Origin: an uncultured Winogradskyella sp.
Lineage (GTDB): Bacteria; Bacteroidota; Bacteroidia; Flavobacteriales; Flavobacteriaceae
DNA length: 64,000 nucleotides
Assembly (NCBI RefSeq): GCF_937958655.1
Contig: NZ_CALGNH010000014.1
Location: 1 to 64,000 of the forward strand
Reading direction: 5' to 3'
Part shown: positions 9,230 to 18,865 of the stretch, piece after piece
How the letters are laid out: every line of letters starts with the position of its first letter
Numbering within the stretch: the first letter of the stretch is position 1
Notes under the pieces: generated by a model
The model's input: the letters and a program-made list of their open reading frames with translations, nothing else
Told to the model about the DNA's origin: nothing
Database searches by the model: none
Translations under genes and position numbers: made by a program

Positions 9230-10890
9230 TATATTAATTTCCGTAATTGTGCCTCCCACGGCAATAAAGTGGATTTAAATTTACCCTCCTCTAAATTTGA
9301 AATCAATAATTCACTTTGATTTAAGTTTAGAGGATTTGTTTTTAAGGCTTGCGGTTTGTTACTGAAGTTTAATAGAATGATGTAACTACTTTTCTCATCC
9401 CAACGTTTGTAAATAAACAGATTGTTGTCTTCTGGATAAAGGCATTTATAATCTCCATAAACCATTACAGAATTTTCTTTTCTAAAGCGTATCATGGTTT
9501 TGTAAAAATTAAGAATAGAGTTGGGATTATTGATTTGAGCTTCTACATTAATTGAGTTGTAGTTAGGATTTACTTTAAGCCATGGATTTCCTTCTGAAAA
9601 TCCTGCGTTTTTGGAGGAATTCCATTGCATAGGAGTTCTGGCATTATCCCTACTCTGTCTATGCACTAATTTTAAAAAGGCATCCATATTTTCGCCTCTA
9701 GCTTTGGCGTCATTCCAACTGCCAAGGGTTTCAACATCGTTATAATCTTCAATTGAAGGGTATGCAACATTCGTCATTCCTATTTCATCTCCTTGATAAA
9801 TATAGCTCGTGCCACGCATAGTTAACAATAGCATGGCAAGCAGTTTTGCAGATTCTAGATGATAGTCTTTGTCATTTCCAAATCTAGAAACCATACGAGA
9901 AAAATCATGATTACCTAAGAAGATACTTCCCCAGCCTTTCCCTTTTAATTTTTCATCCCAATCTGTAAAAACCTTTTTAAACTTTGGCAATGCTACGTCA
10001 ATAGGATCATACTTTCCGCCAGGACCGTTGTCTATAAACATATGATCAAAATGAAAAATCATGTTGAGTTCATTTCTGCGCTCGTCAACGTAATCTAAGC
10101 CATTATTAAGGTCAATACCAGGCCCTTCACCAACAGTCATAATATCGTACTTTGAGAGTACTTTTTTATTTAGCTCATTGAGATATTCATGAATGCGAGG
10201 GCCATTGGCGTAGTAGTTTTTAATGGTGTTACCATAATCTTTAGGGCAGGGACTGTCAGGGAAATCCAATTGTTTAGAAATTAAAGAAATAACGTCCATT
10301 CTAAAACCATCAACTCCTTTCTTGCACCAAAATTCTACGATGTCATGGATTTCTTGTCTTACTTTTGGGTTTTCCCAGTTAAGATCGGGTTGCTTTTTGG
10401 TGAATAGATGTAAGAAATATTCGTCGGTTAATTCATCCTTTTTCCATGCTGAACCAGAAAAAAAGGATAGCCAATTATTAGGTGGATTTTCATCTTTTGA
10501 AGGTTTCCAGAAGTAGTAGTCGCGATATGGATTGTCTTTAGATAATCTAGATGCTTTAAACCACTCATGTTCATCTGAGCTATGGTTAAGGACTAGATCC
10601 ATAACCAATTTAAGCCCTCTTTTATGCATACCTTTTAGCAACTTATCAAAAGCATCCGACCCTCCAAAATCTTCAGAAATTGCTCTGTAATCTGAAATGT
10701 CATAACCATTATCGTCATTCGGTGATTGGTAAACTGGGCAAAGCCAAATGATATCCACACCAAGTGATTTTAAATAATCCAGTTTTTCTATGATACCGTA
10801 AATATCGCCAACACCGTTACCTGTAGTATCCTTATAAGACCGTGGGTATATTTGATATACTATACCTTCTTTCCACCATGTTTTATTCAT
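9229..10890 (-). CDS. GH13 alpha-glucosidase (oligo-1,6-glucosidase-like)
   Basis: MNKTWWKEGIVYQIYPRSYKDTTGNGVGDIYGIIEKLDYLKSLGVDIIWLCPVYQSPNDDNGYDISDY...DGFRMDVI...FLGNHDFSR. Confidence 0.95.
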   Translation of the reverse strand: MNKTWWKEGIVYQIYPRSYKDTTGNGVGDIYGIIEKLDYLKSLGVDIIWLCPVYQSPNDDNGYDISDYRAISEDFGGSDAFDKLLKGMHKRGLKLVMDLVLNHSSDEHEWFKASRLSKDNPYRDYYFWKPSKDENPPNNWLSFFSGSAWKKDELTDEYFLHLFTKKQPDLNWENPKVRQEIHDIVEFWCKKGVDGFRMDVISLISKQLDFPDSPCPKDYGNTIKNYYANGPRIHEYLNELNKKVLSKYDIMTVGEGPGIDLNNGLDYVDERRNELNMIFHFDHMFIDNGPGGKYDPIDVALPKFKKVFTDWDEKLKGKGWGSIFLGNHDFSRMVSRFGNDKDYHLESAKLLAMLLLTMRGTSYIYQGDEIGMTNVAYPSIEDYNDVETLGSWNDAKARGENMDAFLKLVHRQSRDNARTPMQWNSSKNAGFSEGNPWLKVNPNYNSINVEAQINNPNSILNFYKTMIRFRKENSVMVYGDYKCLYPEDNNLFIYKRWDEKSSYIILLNFSNKPQALKTNPLNLNQSELLISNLEEGKFKSTLLPWEAQLRKLI

Positions 10891-10911
10891 AGATTAAATA
10901 AAAAAAGAGAC

Positions 10912-12597
10912 TTAGAATATGAAGTATGTGGACAAAACCAATATAGTAATAAACAAACCTATAGGAATTGTATATTTCCAAGGTGTAGTATCAATGATTT
11001 CTGTTACTTCAGGAATATAAATGTCCTCATCCTGTTTAGGTTTTACATATCTAAAAATTAACATTATAAACATGTTGATAACAAATAATATACCCATAAT
11101 ATGTAGGAAATGTGGGTAAGCTTTTGCTTTTATAATGGCTAATTCATTTGCATCTGTAACACCATTGGTAGTGGCTTGTGCAAGTGCTGCATCAATAGTG
11201 TTAGGGCCTAAGTAAAGTAAACTAAATAGGTACATTAAAACACCAACAATTAAAACTGTTTTTGCTCCAACGGCAGGAACTCTTTTAGATATAATCCCGG
11301 TTAACACTACAGCCAAAATAGGGACACTTAAGCTTCCTAAAGCTTGTTGTATATAACTAAACAAGCCATCTGGTGCATTAGCAATAAAAGGAGCAATGCT
11401 CATGCTAATTAATGCCAATATGAGACCAGCGATTTTCCCAGCTTTTACAGATTGTTTTTCTGTTGCATTTTTATTAAAATTTTGCTTGTATAAATCAGAG
11501 CCAAATAGTGTTGCGCTACTATTTAGTAAACTGTTAAATGAACTCAACACTGCGCCAAACAATACAGCAGCAAAGAACCCAATAAATGCAGTTGGTAAAA
11601 CTTTTTTAACTAGCGCAGGATAGGCTTGATCTGCATTTTCTAGATTTCCTTCAAAAACATGCCATGCAATAATTCCTGGTAATACAACAATTACAGGGAT
11701 TAAAAATTTCACAAAGGCAGCAGCTATCACTCCCTTTTGTCCTTCTGCTAGATTCTTAGCACCAAACACACGTTGTAAGATAGATTGGTTAGTGCCCCAA
11801 TAATAAATTTGTGCAATCATCATACCCGTAAAAATTGTTCCAAATGGAATGGATGAAGTCACATCCCCTGCTGCATTAAACTTTTCAGGATTACTGTTCC
11901 ATAACGTATCTAGACCATCCATCACATTTCCGTCACCAATGACACTTAATCCAAAAATGGGAATAAGAAGTCCGCCAACCATTAAGCCAATAGCATTTAT
12001 TAAATCGGAAACCGCAACTGCTTTTAAGCCACCAAAAATCGCATAAATAATACCTATGATACCGATACTCCATACGCATAGCCAAATAACAGCGGATTGC
12101 GACATGCCTAATAACTCAGGTAGATCAAACATGGTGCTAAATGCTAATGATCCTGAGTATAATATTGTTGGTAATAATACAATTCCAAATGCAATTAAAA
12201 ACAAAACAGCCATAATAGCCCTCGTTTGCTGATCAAAACGTCCTTCTATAAATTCCGGGATTGTGGTAATACCCGAACGCATGTATTTTGGCAATAAAAA
12301 AATAGCTGTAGCAACCATGGCAATTGCTGCTAGTGTTTCCCAGGCCATTACTAAAATACCTTCTGTAAATGCTTGTCCGTTAAGACCAACGATTTGTTCT
12401 GCGGACAGATTGGTAAGTAGTAGCGACCCTGCAATGGTTAAGGCACCTAAACTTCTCCCTCCCAAGTAAAATCCATCTGCTGAGGTTTCATCCGTGTTTC
12501 TGGTAGAATACCAAGCTACAATAGCTACTATAGCCGTAAAGCCAATAAAAGTTACAATTGATAACATAAAAGTTGAGTTAGTTTTTAGAACTTTCAA
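10912..12597 (-). CDS. SSS family sodium:solute (sugar) symporter
   Basis: WYSTRNTDETSADGFYLGGRSLGALTIAGSLLLTNLSAEQIVGLNGQAF, SLC5-type; multi-TM. Confidence 0.93.
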   Translation of the reverse strand: MKVLKTNSTFMLSIVTFIGFTAIVAIVAWYSTRNTDETSADGFYLGGRSLGALTIAGSLLLTNLSAEQIVGLNGQAFTEGILVMAWETLAAIAMVATAIFLLPKYMRSGITTIPEFIEGRFDQQTRAIMAVLFLIAFGIVLLPTILYSGSLAFSTMFDLPELLGMSQSAVIWLCVWSIGIIGIIYAIFGGLKAVAVSDLINAIGLMVGGLLIPIFGLSVIGDGNVMDGLDTLWNSNPEKFNAAGDVTSSIPFGTIFTGMMIAQIYYWGTNQSILQRVFGAKNLAEGQKGVIAAAFVKFLIPVIVVLPGIIAWHVFEGNLENADQAYPALVKKVLPTAFIGFFAAVLFGAVLSSFNSLLNSSATLFGSDLYKQNFNKNATEKQSVKAGKIAGLILALISMSIAPFIANAPDGLFSYIQQALGSLSVPILAVVLTGIISKRVPAVGAKTVLIVGVLMYLFSLLYLGPNTIDAALAQATTNGVTDANELAIIKAKAYPHFLHIMGILFVINMFIMLIFRYVKPKQDEDIYIPEVTEIIDTTPWKYTIPIGLFITILVLSTYFIF

Positions 12598-12653
12598 TAT
12601 ATAAAATACAATTGGGATATATTTACAAACCTATACCTGGGCATATTTAAATT

Positions 12654-12676
12654 AAACGAAAACCTTTTCGTTGTTT
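12654..12676. promoter_or_regulatory. palindromic operator candidate in divergent intergenic region
   Basis: AACGAAAA-CC-TTTTCGTT (12655-12672), between the divergent symporter and the sucrose-phosphorylase-like gene. Confidence 0.45.
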
Positions 12677-12753
12677 AAATAAATGGTTTTTTTAAAAAAA
12701 TTGAATATATCCTTTAATTGCTTCCTTAATTTAGCACTGCAAAGCTATTGTGT

Positions 12754-14328
12754 ATGAAAGAAAATGAACAAACTAGTAATAATAAAAATGCTAATGGTGT
12801 TATGCTTAATGCTTACCCAGATAGTATAGGTTGTAATTTGAGCGATACCATAACCATGTTGCAATTGCCAGAGTTTAAAGATGTATTTTCACTATTTTAT
12901 GTATTACCAACTTTTTTTAATAGTGATCTAGATCGCGGTTTTTCAATAATAGACTACAATATAAATAAAGATTTGGTCTCAGAGAAAGATTTAAATGCCT
13001 TAGAAGAACTTAATATTCAATTAAAATTCGACATTGTTTTAAACCATTTATCAGTAGGATCTCCACAATTTAAAGATCTTTTAAAACATGGCAAAAATTC
13101 TAAATACAAAGATTTTTTTATTAACTGGAATTCTTTTTGGGAAGGCAATGGGAACAAAAATGAAGATGGCGTAATTATACCGCATGAAGATTTTTTAAAG
13201 AAATTGTTTATGCGAAAATCTGGACTTCCAATACTAAAAGTAAAATTTCCTGATGGTACAGAACAACCCTATTGGAATACCTTCTATCAAAAAGTAGATA
13301 CTGAAAAAGGAACCTATTTAGGTCAAATGGATGTTAATGCCAAGTCAGATTTGGTATGGGAGTTCTATGAAGACACTTTAAAAAAGTTAAGCGACTACGG
13401 ATGTAAAATTTTACGGTTAGATGCTTTTGCTTATTTGCACAAAGCAGTAGGGCAATCTAATTTTTTTAATGAACCAGGGACTTGGGACTATCTAAACAGA
13501 ATTAAACGCATTGCAGATAAAAACGGTTTAGAATTATTACCAGAAATTCATGCCGAGTACGGAGCCAATTTGCACCACAAGGTGGCGAAGAATGGCTTTA
13601 AGATTTATGATTTTTTTCTTCCAGGATTGGTTATTCATACCCTAGAAAGTAAATCGAGTTTAGCACTTTTAAAATGGGCAAAAGAAATAGTAGACAAAGG
13701 TTATAAGGTTGTAAATATGTTGGGTTGCCATGATGGCATCCCAGTATTAGATCTTAAAGGAAAAGAAGTTAATGGTATTTACAACAAAGGGCTACTAACA
13801 GATGATCAGATTGAAGCTATAATGAATGTTGTGTTAGACCGTGGAGGTAAAGTGAAGAATCTCTATGGTTCAGATGGTAAAAAAATATCTTATTACCAGG
13901 TCAATGCTACATTTTTTAGCGCGCTTGGTGAAGACTCAAAAAAAATGGTAGTGGCAAGAGTAATTCAATTATTTATGCCAGGGATTCCACAGATTTGGTA
14001 TTTAGATATTTTTGAAGGTAAAAATGACTATAAAGCGGTTGAAGCGGCAGGAGAAGGAGGGCATAAAGAGATTAATAGAAGTACAATAACATTAGATGAT
14101 ATTAGAGCTAAATTAAAAAACGATGCTGTTGCAGCGCAACTCAATTTAATTAGATTGCGAAATACGCACGTAGCTTTTAATGGACAAATTAAAATAAAGG
14201 ATCACGTACCATCAGTAATTGATATCACTTGGACAAATAACAGCCATTACGCTAAGCTATTCGTAAACTTAGAGTCTTTAGAATATACGGTTAAATATTC
14301 GTCTAAATCATCCGAAATAACATTGTAA
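12754..14328 (+). CDS. GH13 sucrose phosphorylase-like / glycosyl phosphorylase (GH13_18-like)
   Basis: VMLNAYPDSIGCNLSDTITMLQLPEFKDVFSLFYVLPTFFNSDLDRGFSIIDYNINKDLVS...LRLDAFAYLHKAVG...LLPEIHAEYG...NMLGCHDGIPVLDLKG. Confidence 0.85.
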   Translation: MKENEQTSNNKNANGVMLNAYPDSIGCNLSDTITMLQLPEFKDVFSLFYVLPTFFNSDLDRGFSIIDYNINKDLVSEKDLNALEELNIQLKFDIVLNHLSVGSPQFKDLLKHGKNSKYKDFFINWNSFWEGNGNKNEDGVIIPHEDFLKKLFMRKSGLPILKVKFPDGTEQPYWNTFYQKVDTEKGTYLGQMDVNAKSDLVWEFYEDTLKKLSDYGCKILRLDAFAYLHKAVGQSNFFNEPGTWDYLNRIKRIADKNGLELLPEIHAEYGANLHHKVAKNGFKIYDFFLPGLVIHTLESKSSLALLKWAKEIVDKGYKVVNMLGCHDGIPVLDLKGKEVNGIYNKGLLTDDQIEAIMNVVLDRGGKVKNLYGSDGKKISYYQVNATFFSALGEDSKKMVVARVIQLFMPGIPQIWYLDIFEGKNDYKAVEAAGEGGHKEINRSTITLDDIRAKLKNDAVAAQLNLIRLRNTHVAFNGQIKIKDHVPSVIDITWTNNSHYAKLFVNLESLEYTVKYSSKSSEITL

Positions 14329-14431
14329 TTTTAAGATTGTATCTTAAAAATAATATGGTTAAAAGGGATTGGTATATCCTATTTACGTGCGTTATACTAA
14401 AAAGCAGAGTTGTTAAGGCTAATTATAGAAC

Positions 14432-14462
14432 CAAAAAACCCAATTCAAAAGAATCGGGTTTT
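14432..14462. terminator. bidirectional rho-independent terminator
   Basis: aaaaaacccaattcaaaagaatcgggttttt hairpin between the convergent GH13 gene and tRNA-Phe. Confidence 0.65.
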
Positions 14463-14465
14463 TGA

Positions 14466-14541
14466 TGGTGGTGCCTCCAGGAATCGAACCAGGGACACAA
14501 GGATTTTCAGTCCTTTGCTCTACCAACTGAGCTAAGGCACC
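14466..14541 (-). tRNA. tRNA-Phe (GAA), CCA encoded
   Basis: Reverse complement GGTGCCTTAGCTCAGTTGGTAGAGCAAAGGACTGAAAATCCTTGTGTCCCTGGTTCGATTCCTGGAGGCACCACCA: 7-bp acceptor stem, anticodon loop CTGAAAA, GGTTCGATTCC T-arm. Confidence 0.97.
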
Positions 14542-14642
14542 AATTGCTTAATTAAGCGAGTGCAAATATAAATTCATTTTTAGTATTACCAAAAAGAAAT
14601 CGTAAAATTTGATTTTATAAATTTGTGAAATAGTTTTTGTGT

Positions 14643-15371
14643 ATGAATCTTATTATTGATGTTGGGAATACCTTTGTAAAGTTTGCGGTTTTTGAAAACC
14701 ATGTATTAATGCATAAAATTAGCTTTGAGTTGGCTGATTTTAAGATAAAATACAAAGCACTACAAAACGTATTTCCAGATATCCATAACTGCATTGTTTC
14801 TTCAGTTGGGCGTTTAAAAGATCAACAAATAGACGATGTAAAAGAGGATTTAAAAGTGCTAGAGTTAAGCCATAAGACAAAAATGCCCTTCAAAAACTCA
14901 TACCAAACACCAAAGACTCTTGGTGTAGATCGTATAGCATTAGCTAGTGCCGCTGTAGATCAGTTTCCAAATAATAATGCACTTATAATAGATGCTGGTA
15001 CCTGCATAACTTACGATTTTGTTACGGATAAAAATGAATACTTAGGTGGAGCTATTTCACCTGGTATTAGATTGCGTTATGAGGCACTACATAATTTAAC
15101 GGCTAATTTGCCGTTATTGGAAAAAGACCAGCCCAAAACAATTATTGGTAATACTACAGAATCTTCAATTCATTCTGGGGTAATTGTAGGAATACTCAAA
15201 GAAATAGATGGCATAATTGAAGATTACAAGCAAAAACACCAAGATTTAACAGTTATTTTAACAGGTGGTGATGCCAAATTTTTGTCAAACCAATTAAAAA
15301 ATAGCATATTTGTCAATTCAAATTTTCTTTTAGAAGGTTTGAATTTTATTTTAGATTTCAATTCAAAATAA
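14643..15371 (+). CDS. coaX: type III pantothenate kinase
   Basis: MNLIIDVGNTFVKFAVFENH...LGVDRIALASAA...ALIIDAGTCITYDFV...GGAISPGIRLRYEALH...LTGGDAKFL. Confidence 0.96.
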   Translation: MNLIIDVGNTFVKFAVFENHVLMHKISFELADFKIKYKALQNVFPDIHNCIVSSVGRLKDQQIDDVKEDLKVLELSHKTKMPFKNSYQTPKTLGVDRIALASAAVDQFPNNNALIIDAGTCITYDFVTDKNEYLGGAISPGIRLRYEALHNLTANLPLLEKDQPKTIIGNTTESSIHSGVIVGILKEIDGIIEDYKQKHQDLTVILTGGDAKFLSNQLKNSIFVNSNFLLEGLNFILDFNSK

Positions 15372-16678
15372 TGATTAAAAGACTCATTGTAGTTTACCTT
15401 TTATTTGCTAGTTTCATGACTTTTGCTCAGCAAGGCACCTCCTCACCATATTCATTTTATGGCATAGGAAGTTTAAAATTTAAAGGTACAGTAGAAAACC
15501 GAAGCATGGGCGGCATTAGTACCTACTTAGATAGTATACACGTTAATTTAAGAAATCCAGCATCTTATGCAGGGGAAAGCTTAAAAGGTATTGCTTTTGA
15601 GGGAGAAAGTAGACCTGTTAAATTTACATTAGCAGGCACCACATCAAACGTAAATTTAAAAGGAACATCGGCAGATGCTCAAGTTAATACTTCAACTTTT
15701 GACTATTTAGCATTATCTATTCCTGTTGGTAAATTTGGTTTTGGTTTTGGTTTACTTCCGTTTAGTTCTGTGGGCTATAGGCTCGATGATATTAATGATA
15801 ATGATGATTTGGTTAATAGATTTTCGGGTGAAGGTGGTGTTAATAAAGCTTTTGTTGGTTTTGGCTATCAAATAAGCAATACCTTAAGCGCAGGTGTAGA
15901 TGTTAATTACAACTTTGGTAACATTCAAAATACGGCAATAGCCTTTGCCTATACACCAGAAGGAGACCTCGTACAATACCAAACCAGAGAAAATAATAGA
16001 TCAGATCTAAGTGGATTAAATTTTAACTTTGGATTGGCCTATAAAAAAATGGTGACTAAAAATTTAGAGTTGTCTGCAACAGCAACGTATGCGCCAGAGA
16101 GTACATTAACCTCTCAAAACCAGCGTTCATTCTCTACTATTTTAATAAATGTACAGAACGATGTTGAGACCGAAATAAATACCATAGAAGCTGGTATTGA
16201 AGAAAAGTCAGACATCAACCTTCCTTCACGTTTATCCTTTGGTGCAGGTTTGGGTAAGCCTAAATCATGGTTTGTGGGAGCTGAGTACACATTTCAGAAC
16301 ACCAGTAGTTTTTCTAACCCAGTTTTAGATAACGATATTTCTACGTTTGAGAATGCGTCTCAAATTGCCGTTGGAGGTTTCTATATACCTAAGTACGATG
16401 CGTTTTCTGGGTATTTTAATAGGGTCGTATATAGAGCCGGATTTAACTTTGCCAATACAGGTTTAGTCATAAAAGATGAGTCAATAAATGAGTTTGGCAT
16501 ATCTTTTGGTTTAGGATTACCAGTTGGTAACCGAAGTTTATTTTCTAATGCTAATATTGGCTTTGAATATGGACAACGAGGCACAACTAACCAAAACCTT
16601 ATTCAAGAGAATTTTATAAACTTAAATTTAAGTTTATCCTTAAACTCTAGATGGTTTAGACAAAGAAAGTACAACTAA
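15371..16678 (+). CDS. outer membrane protein (beta-barrel, flavobacterial coaX-linked)
   Basis: Signal peptide; SSPYSFYGIGSLKFKGTVENRSMGGISTYLDSIHVNLRNPASYA; repeated aromatic beta-strands. Confidence 0.75.
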   Translation: MIKRLIVVYLLFASFMTFAQQGTSSPYSFYGIGSLKFKGTVENRSMGGISTYLDSIHVNLRNPASYAGESLKGIAFEGESRPVKFTLAGTTSNVNLKGTSADAQVNTSTFDYLALSIPVGKFGFGFGLLPFSSVGYRLDDINDNDDLVNRFSGEGGVNKAFVGFGYQISNTLSAGVDVNYNFGNIQNTAIAFAYTPEGDLVQYQTRENNRSDLSGLNFNFGLAYKKMVTKNLELSATATYAPESTLTSQNQRSFSTILINVQNDVETEINTIEAGIEEKSDINLPSRLSFGAGLGKPKSWFVGAEYTFQNTSSFSNPVLDNDISTFENASQIAVGGFYIPKYDAFSGYFNRVVYRAGFNFANTGLVIKDESINEFGISFGLGLPVGNRSLFSNANIGFEYGQRGTTNQNLIQENFINLNLSLSLNSRWFRQRKYN

Positions 16679-16692
16679 CAATTTAAATTAAG

Positions 16693-18060
16693 ATGAAGAC
16701 GAGAATTACATTAATAATGGTATTGTCACTTTTTATGAGCTTTAACTTAGGTTTTGCTCAACAAGATGAAGAGTGTATGAACAACCTATCTATTTTTGAT
16801 AGTTATGTGAAAAGTAAAAAATATGATGATGCGTATGAGCCATGGAAATTAGTGCGCGAAAAGTGTCCAAAATTCAATAGAGCTATCTACGTACATGGAG
16901 AAAAAATCCTTACACACAAAATAGAAAACGCTACTGGTGCGGAGCAAGTAGCTTTTATTAAAGACCTTATGTTATTGCATGACCAAAGTAGAGAGCACTT
17001 TGCTTCTAAATATGATTTGGCAGATGTGTTAGTAGATAAAGGCAATTTAGCTTATAAGTATCGTGAGGAATTAGGCATGTCCTTAGAAGATGATTATAAA
17101 CTTTTCGATGAAGCCTTTACTCAGGATAAAGAGCATTTTACTAATGCAAAAGGATTATATACTTATTTTTCATTAGCAGTAGATTTATTTGATTCTGGTA
17201 AAATGCCTGCCCAAGATATGTTTAATAAATATGATGATATTATTGAAATAATAGAGAATATTATCAGTAAAAATACCACAGGTCTTAATAAAATTATAGA
17301 AAAAGAAAATGCGGATGAGACTTTAACAAAAAAAGAAGGTAAACTAAAAAAATATTACGAGTCTAGTATAAAAGCATTTGAAGAGCAAGTGATACCTAGT
17401 ATGGATAAGAAGCTTGGAGATAGAGCAACTTGCGAAGTGCTAGTACCATTGTACCAAAAAGACTTTGAGCAAAATAGATCTAATGGAGTTTGGTTACAAA
17501 GAGCAATGAACCGTATGTTCGCTAAAGGCTGTAAAGAAGATCCGTTATTTTTAAAGTTGGTACAGCAAAAAAATAGCATAGAGCCAAGTGCAGATACAGC
17601 GTTTTACCTTTACTTATTAACTGGTGAGCAAAAATATTTTGACCAAACGGTAGAATTAGAAACGGATCCTTTAAAGAAAGCAAGGCTATACAAAAAGTTA
17701 GCTCAAGAACTTAAAGCTAAAGGTAGTTACAGTAAAGCGAGACAATACTATAATGAAGCATTGCGCTTGAATCCGTCAGATGGTTCTCCGTACTTAGCTA
17801 TTGCAGCGATGTATGCAAAGAGTGCAAATAACTGTGGCGATAGTAACTTTAATAAAAGAGCAGTGTTTTGGTTAGCTGCGAGTACTGCTGAAAAAGCAGG
17901 TAGAGTAGATGGTCGTTTAAAATCTGTATCAGCAAAAACAGCAGCAAGTTATAGAGGAAGTGCACCGTCAAAATCAGATATTTTTTCTGCAGGTAACTCA
18001 GGGCAAAGTATTAAGATTGGGTGTTGGATCGGACGTTCAGTAAGCGTGCCAAGTATCTAA
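16693..18060 (+). CDS. TPR-repeat secreted protein
   Basis: Signal peptide; C-terminal AQELKAKGSYSKARQYYNEALRLNPSDGSPYLAIAAMYAKS is a TPR. Confidence 0.8.
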   Translation: MKTRITLIMVLSLFMSFNLGFAQQDEECMNNLSIFDSYVKSKKYDDAYEPWKLVREKCPKFNRAIYVHGEKILTHKIENATGAEQVAFIKDLMLLHDQSREHFASKYDLADVLVDKGNLAYKYREELGMSLEDDYKLFDEAFTQDKEHFTNAKGLYTYFSLAVDLFDSGKMPAQDMFNKYDDIIEIIENIISKNTTGLNKIIEKENADETLTKKEGKLKKYYESSIKAFEEQVIPSMDKKLGDRATCEVLVPLYQKDFEQNRSNGVWLQRAMNRMFAKGCKEDPLFLKLVQQKNSIEPSADTAFYLYLLTGEQKYFDQTVELETDPLKKARLYKKLAQELKAKGSYSKARQYYNEALRLNPSDGSPYLAIAAMYAKSANNCGDSNFNKRAVFWLAASTAEKAGRVDGRLKSVSAKTAASYRGSAPSKSDIFSAGNSGQSIKIGCWIGRSVSVPSI

Positions 18061-18644
18061 TGCAAAGCACAAACATATATATATTTAAAAGCATAGTCAC
18101 AGCATTTGTTGTGACTATGTTTTTTGGTTGTAAAAATAACTTTAGTGAGGTTCAGAAAGTGGGAGTTTTACAAAACCAACCCATTGGCGAAGCAGAGCAA
18201 ATAGATCTTAAGTACACAGAACTAAAAGAGGAAGATACTACCGTTCATTTATTGGCAAACCTTAAGAGTCCTAAAATGTTAGACTATTCTAATAGAGCAT
18301 TTTCATTTTCTGAATTTCCAGAGGGTATAGAGCTTAAGGTTTACGATGAAAATGGCAATCTAACCACCATAACATCAGATTATGCAATAGTCTATAACGA
18401 TACAGATATTATTGACTTAAGAGGAAACGTAATCATTGCAACCCACGAAAAAGATTCACTCTTTACAGAGCAACTGTATTACAACGAAAAACTAGAGTGG
18501 GTGTTTACCAACGAATACTTTGACTTTAAGCGAACCACAGGGCCGCTCCACGGTAATGGTTTTGACGCAGATAAGAGCCTTAAGAAATATCAGGTTTTAG
18601 AAATGGGAGGCAGTGTCCCTTTAGATAATAATGTACCTTTTTAA
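18060..18644 (+). CDS. lptC: LPS export ABC transporter periplasmic protein LptC-like
   Basis: FGCKNNFSEVQ lipobox; FPEGIELKVYDENGNLTTITSDYAIVYNDTDIIDLRGNVIIATHEKDSLFTEQLYYNEKLEWVFTNE, LptC repeats. TAATG overlap with the previous stop. Confidence 0.8.
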   Translation: MQSTNIYIFKSIVTAFVVTMFFGCKNNFSEVQKVGVLQNQPIGEAEQIDLKYTELKEEDTTVHLLANLKSPKMLDYSNRAFSFSEFPEGIELKVYDENGNLTTITSDYAIVYNDTDIIDLRGNVIIATHEKDSLFTEQLYYNEKLEWVFTNEYFDFKRTTGPLHGNGFDADKSLKKYQVLEMGGSVPLDNNVPF

Positions 18645-18670
18645 AACTTACTTAAAAGACAATACGTTTT

Positions 18671-18862
18671 ATGAAAATACTTCGATTATTTCAGTATGCC
18701 TATATTGCATTTGCAGCACTCTTTTTATGGGATGCCATAAAAAACTGGTCTATGGATAGAAATAGATCTTACATGTCTTTATTTTTTGTAGCCCTTGCTG
18801 TATTTATGTTTTTCTTTAGAAAGCGATTCGCAAAGAAATTTAAGGATAGAGACAAAGCGTAA
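18671..18862 (+). CDS. small membrane protein of unknown function
   Basis: 63 aa, two hydrophobic segments; ORF tightly spaced in operon. Confidence 0.7.
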   Translation: MKILRLFQYAYIAFAALFLWDAIKNWSMDRNRSYMSLFFVALAVFMFFFRKRFAKKFKDRDKA

Positions 18863-18865
18863 TAT

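Noticed and set aside
14466-14541. tRNA-Phe as an integration site for a mobile element
   Set aside because: No integrase, no repeated tRNA 3' end and no island-like genes adjoin it; neighbours are ordinary.
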